Assembly (NCBI GenBank): GCA_900556935.1
Contig: USQL01000005.1
Coordinates: 1-42,367, forward strand
Direction: 5' to 3'
DNA: 42,367 nucleotides
From: an uncultured Eubacteriales bacterium
GTDB lineage: Bacteria > Bacillota > Clostridia > Oscillospirales > Oscillospiraceae
The position numbers were made by a program, and so were the translations under genes. Below are positions 38,742 to 42,367 of this stretch, one piece after another. Below the pieces are notes generated by a model. That model ran no database searches. It was not told where the DNA came from and saw nothing but the letters and a program-made list of their open reading frames with translations. How positions within the stretch are numbered: the stretch's first letter is position 1; each line of letters opens with the position of its first letter.

Positions 38742-40103
38742 ATGAATAAAAATAAGGACATTTCCGCTTACCTGAAACCGGGCTGCCATGTACACCTGGT
38801 TGGGATTGGCGGCGTATCCATGCGTCCTCTGGGGCTGGTTTTGAAGGGAATGGGTATGCATGTGTCCGGTTCGGATATGAGCGCTTCCGCTTCTACGGAG
38901 GAGCTGACTGCCCATGGCATCCATGTGGATATCGGCCACAGCGCCAAGAATATCCAGGGGGCCGACTGCATTATCCGCACCGCCGCCGCCCACAATGATA
39001 ATCCGGAGATTGCCGCCGCCCGTGCCGCGGGCATTCCCGTGTTCGAGCGGGCCCAGGCCTGGGGCGAGATTATGAAGTCCTATAAAAATGCCATCTGCAT
39101 TTCCGGCACCCACGGAAAAACCACCACCACCTCTATGATGACCCATATCCTGATGGAGGCGGGGAGGGACCCCACGGTGATGATTGGCGGGTATCTGCCC
39201 CTGCTCCACGCGGGCCACCGGGTGGGCAAGGGCGACACCATTGTGCTGGAAAGCTGCGAATACTGCGATTCCTTTCTGAATTTCTACCCCACGCTGGCTG
39301 TGGTGCTGAACGTGGAGGCGGACCATCTGGACTACTTCAAGGATTTGGCGGACATCCAGAAATCCTTCCATAAGTTTGCGGGCCTGGCCTCCGACGGGGT
39401 GGTTGCCAACGGAGACGACCCCCACACGATGCAGGCCCTGGAGGGTATTCCCTATGTGTCCTTCGGCCTGGGGAAGAAGAATCAGGTCCGGGCGGAGAAC
39501 ATCAGCGCCGACTGGCGGCACTTTGACGTACTCTGCGACGGAAAACCCTACTGCCATTTGGACCTGGGGGTCATGGGTAAGCACAATACCATGAACGCTC
39601 TGGCCGTGGCGGCCACCTCCTGGGTGATGGGCATCCCCGGGGAATGCGTGACCCGGGGCATTCAGGCCTTCCACGGCGCGGGCCGCCGGATGGAATACAA
39701 GGGGGACTACCACGGGGCCAAGGTCTATGACGACTATGCCCACCATCCCGACGAGCTCCGGGCAACCCTGGAGACCATCCGGGGCATGGGAGACAACCGC
39801 CTGGTGCTGGCCTTCCAGCCCCATACCTATACCCGGACCAAGCTTTTAATGGATGATTTCATCCGGGAGCTGAAAAAGGCCGATGTGGTAGTTCTGGCGG
39901 AAATCTATGCCGCCCGGGAGAGCAACACCATTGGCATCTCTTCGGCGGACCTGGCTGCCCAGATTCCCGGGGCTATCTTCTGCGAAACGCTGCAGGATGT
40001 AACGGCCTGCCTGCGGGAGATTGTCCGGGACGGGGATATTGTGGTGACCATGGGCGCGGGAGATATTTTCCGTGCCGGAGAAGCACTGCTGGCAGAGAAG
40101 TGA
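38742..40103 (+). CDS. murC: UDP-N-acetylmuramate--L-alanine ligase
   Basis: 453 residues; ATG 38742 behind CGGAGGA. MurC marks: GIGGVSMRPLGLVLKGMGMHVSGSDMS near the N-terminus, ATP loop GTHGKTTTTSM (about 123), ESCEYCDSFLNFYPTLAVVLNVEADHLDYF, HNTMNALAVAA, and the C-terminal VYDDYAHHPDELRATLE. It adds L-Ala to UDP-MurNAc in the cytoplasm, the first peptide step of wall precursor synthesis. Ten bases separate it from ddl, and the alr gene in this window supplies the D-Ala used later in the same pathway. Confidence 0.97.
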   Translation: MNKNKDISAYLKPGCHVHLVGIGGVSMRPLGLVLKGMGMHVSGSDMSASASTEELTAHGIHVDIGHSAKNIQGADCIIRTAAAHNDNPEIAAARAAGIPVFERAQAWGEIMKSYKNAICISGTHGKTTTTSMMTHILMEAGRDPTVMIGGYLPLLHAGHRVGKGDTIVLESCEYCDSFLNFYPTLAVVLNVEADHLDYFKDLADIQKSFHKFAGLASDGVVANGDDPHTMQALEGIPYVSFGLGKKNQVRAENISADWRHFDVLCDGKPYCHLDLGVMGKHNTMNALAVAATSWVMGIPGECVTRGIQAFHGAGRRMEYKGDYHGAKVYDDYAHHPDELRATLETIRGMGDNRLVLAFQPHTYTRTKLLMDDFIRELKKADVVVLAEIYAARESNTIGISSADLAAQIPGAIFCETLQDVTACLREIVRDGDIVVTMGAGDIFRAGEALLAEK

Positions 40104-40113
40104 GGTGGGCAAT

Positions 40114-41181
40114 ATGAAGAAATTGAGTGTATGTGTCCTGTTCGGCGGCAGGAGCCCGGAGCATGAGGTTTCTCTGCGCAGCGCGGAGTCTGTGCTGAAC
40201 AATATGGACCCGGAAAAATACAATATTTTCCCTGTGGGCATCACCAAGCAGGGCAACTGGCTGCTGTATCCCAGCCGGGATTACTCCAAGCTTCCCACCG
40301 GAGCGTGGGAGCACGAGCCCAATGTCCATCAGGTGGCGCTGTCCCCCATCCGGGGTCAGGGACTGCTGAATTTTGAGGGCGACTGCGTGGTGCGAGAGCG
40401 CATTGACGTGGTGTTCCCGGTACTCCACGGGGAAAACGGCGAGGACGGCTCCATTCAGGGCCTGCTGCAGCTGGCGGGCATCCCCTATGTGGGCCCCCAT
40501 GTGTCCGCTTCCGCTGTGGCCATGGATAAGACCCTGACCAAGCTGGTTGCGGACAACGCGGGCATCCCCCAGGCGGACTGGCTTCTGGTGCGCCGCCGGG
40601 ATTTGAACGGCCGCATGGACGCGACCCTGGAAAAGCTGGAAAGCCGCTTTGAATACCCCATGTTTGTCAAGCCCGCCGGCACCGGTTCCTCCGTGGGTGT
40701 TTCCAAGGCCGCGGACCGGGAAGCACTGGCAAAGGCCATGGAGCTTGCCGCGAAATACGACGATAAGGTTCTGGTAGAGAAATTCATCCGGGGCAAGGAA
40801 ATCGAGGTCGCCGTTATGGGCAACGAGAGCCCTGTGGCCTCCGTCTGCGGCGAGATTGATTCCGGCGTGGAGTTCTACGATTACGATGCCAAGTACATCA
40901 CCGATACCTCCGTTGCCTATGTCCCCGCGAGAATTTCGGAGGAGGCCTCCGAGCGGGTGCGGGATATGGCGGTAAAGGTCTACAGCGCCATCGGCTGCCA
41001 AGGTCTGAGCCGTGTGGATTTCTTTGTCACGGAGGACGGAAGCCCCGTCTTCAATGAAATCAATACCATCCCCGGCTTTACCTCCATTTCCATGTACCCC
41101 AAGCTTTTCGCGGCCAGCGGGATTCCCTATGGCCAGCTCATTGACCAGCTGCTGCAGCTGGCCATGGAGGCACAGGCATGA
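40114..41181 (+). CDS. ddl: D-alanine--D-alanine ligase
   Basis: 355 residues; ATG 40114 behind GAGGTGG. The ATP-grasp features are clear: LFGGRSPEHEVSLRSAESV at the start, VFPVLHGENGEDGSIQGLLQLAGIPYVGPHVSASAVAMDK, FVKPAGTGSSVGVSKA, EKFIRGKEIEVAVMGN and NEINTIPGFTSISMYPKLF at the metal site. The Tyr of the D-Ala type (YVGPHVSASA block) is in line with the normal D-Ala-D-Ala enzyme and not a VanA-like D-Ala-D-Lac ligase, though this is read by eye. It overlaps the next gene by four bases. Confidence 0.95.
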   Translation: MKKLSVCVLFGGRSPEHEVSLRSAESVLNNMDPEKYNIFPVGITKQGNWLLYPSRDYSKLPTGAWEHEPNVHQVALSPIRGQGLLNFEGDCVVRERIDVVFPVLHGENGEDGSIQGLLQLAGIPYVGPHVSASAVAMDKTLTKLVADNAGIPQADWLLVRRRDLNGRMDATLEKLESRFEYPMFVKPAGTGSSVGVSKAADREALAKAMELAAKYDDKVLVEKFIRGKEIEVAVMGNESPVASVCGEIDSGVEFYDYDAKYITDTSVAYVPARISEEASERVRDMAVKVYSAIGCQGLSRVDFFVTEDGSPVFNEINTIPGFTSISMYPKLFAASGIPYGQLIDQLLQLAMEAQA

Positions 41182-41603
41182 CGGAATACCCTGTGCTCCT
41201 GACCATTACGGGCCGCCAGACCTACACGGGCCAGGAGCCGGACGTGATTGAGCTGGTCACAGAGGGCACCATGACCTTTCGGGATGGGGGCTGGGATATC
41301 TCCTATGAGGAAAGCGCCCTGACCGGCATGGAGGGGGTTACCACCACCTTCCGGGTGGAGCCCGGAAAACTGGTGCTGGAGCGGACCGGAAAGCTGGTCT
41401 CCACCATGGTCTTCGAGGAAAACGTGTCCCACGATTCCCTGTATCAAATGGAGTTTGGAGCCCTGCTGCTGACCGTCCGGGCAAAGCGCATCTTTTTTGA
41501 CATCCTGCCTGACGGCGGAAGCGTGGACCTGGTCTACGAAATCTGCATCGAAAACACCGAGGCCGGTGTGATTGATTACCATCTGGACATCCGAAGAAAA
41601 TAA
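41178..41603 (+). CDS. DUF1934 domain protein (YwiB-like)
   Basis: 141 residues; ATG 41178 overlaps the ddl stop. It has the calycin-like beta-barrel pattern of DUF1934: PVLLTITGRQTY, ELVTEGTMTFRDGGWDISYEESALTGMEGVTTTFRVEPGKLVLERTG, MEFGALLLTVRAKRI and VDLVYEICIENTEAGVIDYHLDIR. The family is common in Firmicutes, often beside tRNA or wall genes, and has no known activity. It ends the murC operon. Confidence 0.88.
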   Translation: MTEYPVLLTITGRQTYTGQEPDVIELVTEGTMTFRDGGWDISYEESALTGMEGVTTTFRVEPGKLVLERTGKLVSTMVFEENVSHDSLYQMEFGALLLTVRAKRIFFDILPDGGSVDLVYEICIENTEAGVIDYHLDIRRK

Positions 41604-41654
41604 GAACTTTTTTCGTTTGGTCTGGTATGTTAAGAAAAAAAGGAGGCATGGACG

Positions 41655-41945
41655 ATGGAACACAACAAAGAGGAAAAGGTATCCGCAAGGGAGCTTTCTC
41701 CCCAGAAGCTGGACCAGGTTTCCGGCGGTGCCGGTTCAAGACGTGAGCCAATGTTCAAGATCGGGCGGCGTGTGTTCTGGCCCAAGGAGGCAAGAATGGC
41801 CTGTTACGGCTGCGGCGACCAGGAAAGATGCGGTGTCGTCCAAGACTTTGATCCGGACAGACTGGTATACACCATTGCGGAGGATCGGTGTGAAAATCCC
41901 GGACGACTGGTCAAGGTACGCGAAGACCGGCTTGATTACGAATAA
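41655..41945 (+). CDS. Small protein with double-glycine export leader
   Basis: 96 residues; ATG 41655 is eight bases after AAGGAGG. Residues 14-25 (LSPQKLDQVSGG) match the bacteriocin-type GG leader exactly in register: Leu-12, Ser-11, Leu-7, Val-4, Gly-2, Gly-1. Cutting after Gly25 would free a 71-residue core with Cys50, Cys53, Cys59 and Cys79 (the first two a CxxC) and a beta-rich look (FKIGRRVFW, CGVVQDFDP, LVYTIAED, LVKVRED) that resembles a small SH3-like domain, not an amphipathic bacteriocin. The peptidase-ABC exporter that such leaders need is not in the window. Function unknown. Confidence 0.7.
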   Translation: MEHNKEEKVSARELSPQKLDQVSGGAGSRREPMFKIGRRVFWPKEARMACYGCGDQERCGVVQDFDPDRLVYTIAEDRCENPGRLVKVREDRLDYE

Positions 41946-41981
41946 TGAAAGGGGCTGTTAGAGAAGTCCCCATCTAACGCA

Positions 41982-42008
41982 GTGGCCAGTGATTCCAGCA
42001 CTGGCCAC
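41982..42008 (+). repeat. Hairpin without T-run after GG-leader gene
   Basis: GTGGCCAGTG (41982-41991) pairs perfectly with CACTGGCCAC (41999-42008). It is followed by AAAAAATATT, so on this strand it is not a terminator; it could be an RNA 3' structure. Confidence 0.6.
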
Positions 42009-42021
42009 AAAAAATATTAAG

Positions 42022-42056
42022 AAACGGCTGCGGCCAGTTGAGGTTGCAGCCGTTTT
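42022..42056 (+). terminator. Terminator after GG-leader gene
   Basis: AAACGGCTGC (42022-42031) pairs with GCAGCCGTTT (42046-42055), ending in TTTT. A group II intron starts eight bases later. Confidence 0.8.
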
Positions 42057-42063
42057 GTAGCAT

Positions 42064-42367
42064 GTGCGCCCGGTGAGCGCACGTTCTCTAGGGTGAAAGT
42101 CCCGAGTCCGCCCGGTAGCGGGAAGGGCTAGCCAAAGGCAAGGGTATCTGTCGTGAGGCGGAATCTGAAGAAAGCCGGATTTTAGGGGTTGAAAGGTCCC
42201 TTAATGGGCAAAACTCTGGCCTGACAAACAGGTTTCGCTCATAAGGCCGAACACAAGGGTAAGTTTGCATAACAAAACAAAGCCCAGTAGCTACACGGAT
42301 TGCGTTCGGTAGATGCGGCAGGTAAAGAGGGAAAGAACGTGTGAGTACCCGGGGAGGTCTCACAGGC
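42064..42367 (+). mobile_element. Group II intron, 5' end (domain I), runs off window
   Basis: The stretch begins GTGCG, the group II 5' consensus, and continues with hallmark blocks of bacterial ltrA-carrying introns: AGGGTGAAAGTCCCGA, GGCTAGCCAAAGGCAAGGGT, GTCGTGAGGCGGAATCTGAAG, AGTTTGCATAACAAAACAAAG and CCCGGGGAGGTCTCACAGG. This is domain I RNA; no protein is encoded in these bases. The maturase/reverse transcriptase gene, if present, lies beyond the window. The site is directly after a terminator. No gene is expected in this 300-base stretch. Confidence 0.88.

Noticed and set aside
42064..42367. Structured RNA at the window end as a riboswitch or RNase P RNA
   Set aside because: The GTGCG start and several group II intron blocks in the right order fit an intron much better.

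Overview
The window reads as a chromosomal segment of a GC-rich Gram-positive anaerobe, most likely a gut Clostridia member of the Oscillospirales type. This is inferred from the rpmH-rnpA-yidD-yidC-khpB cluster, strong AGGAGG ribosome sites, housekeeping promoters with 17-base spacers, a four-domain flavodiiron protein, SH3b-rich secreted proteins, several CapA-like proteins and a lar (nickel-pincer cofactor) locus. No rRNA, tRNA or CRISPR was seen. The species cannot be named from sequence alone.

Layout. 1-4970: end of typA, a CapA-like secreted protein, then the ribosomal protein L34 / RNase P / membrane insertase operon. 4985-9397: a palindromic repeat, then an ECF sigma factor with its own ECF-type promoter, a putative anti-sigma protein, a lipoprotein, an MBOAT acyltransferase and a DHHW protein; this looks like a sigma-controlled envelope O-acylation operon. 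9415-15360: YitT, NUDIX, an odd phosphoribosyltransferase, the flavodiiron oxygen/NO reductase and a GtrII-like membrane glycosyltransferase. 15448-20609: a MacB-type ABC system with two adaptors. 20641-25006 (minus strand): a small HTH protein, then an alr-capA-capA operon. 25103-27765: a His-rich CsoR-family regulator with larE, larB, the C-terminal half of larC and a DAK-phosphatase-like small protein. 27890-28972: mnmA (minus). 29172-34711: a GH24-like lysozyme and a 1225-residue SH3b protein. 34824-37749: a degenerate GH42-like protein, thyA and a dihydrofolate reductase. 37802-38365: a zinc-phospholipase-like protein (minus). 38526-41603: a 30-residue membrane peptide, murC, ddl and a DUF1934 protein. 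41655-41945: a small protein with a near-perfect double-glycine leader. 42064-end: the 5' part of a group II intron.

How it fits together. Cell-envelope work dominates: D-Ala supply and use (alr, murC, ddl), wall polymer modification (MBOAT/DHHW, CapA-like proteins, GtrII), wall hydrolysis or binding (lysozyme, SH3b proteins) and membrane insertion (yidC, yidD). The most unusual parts are the lar operon, which has a CCCCCTGGGGGG operator-like site and lacks the LarC1 domain; the GG-leader protein; and an inverted repeat that would hide the murC ribosome site only in read-through transcripts.
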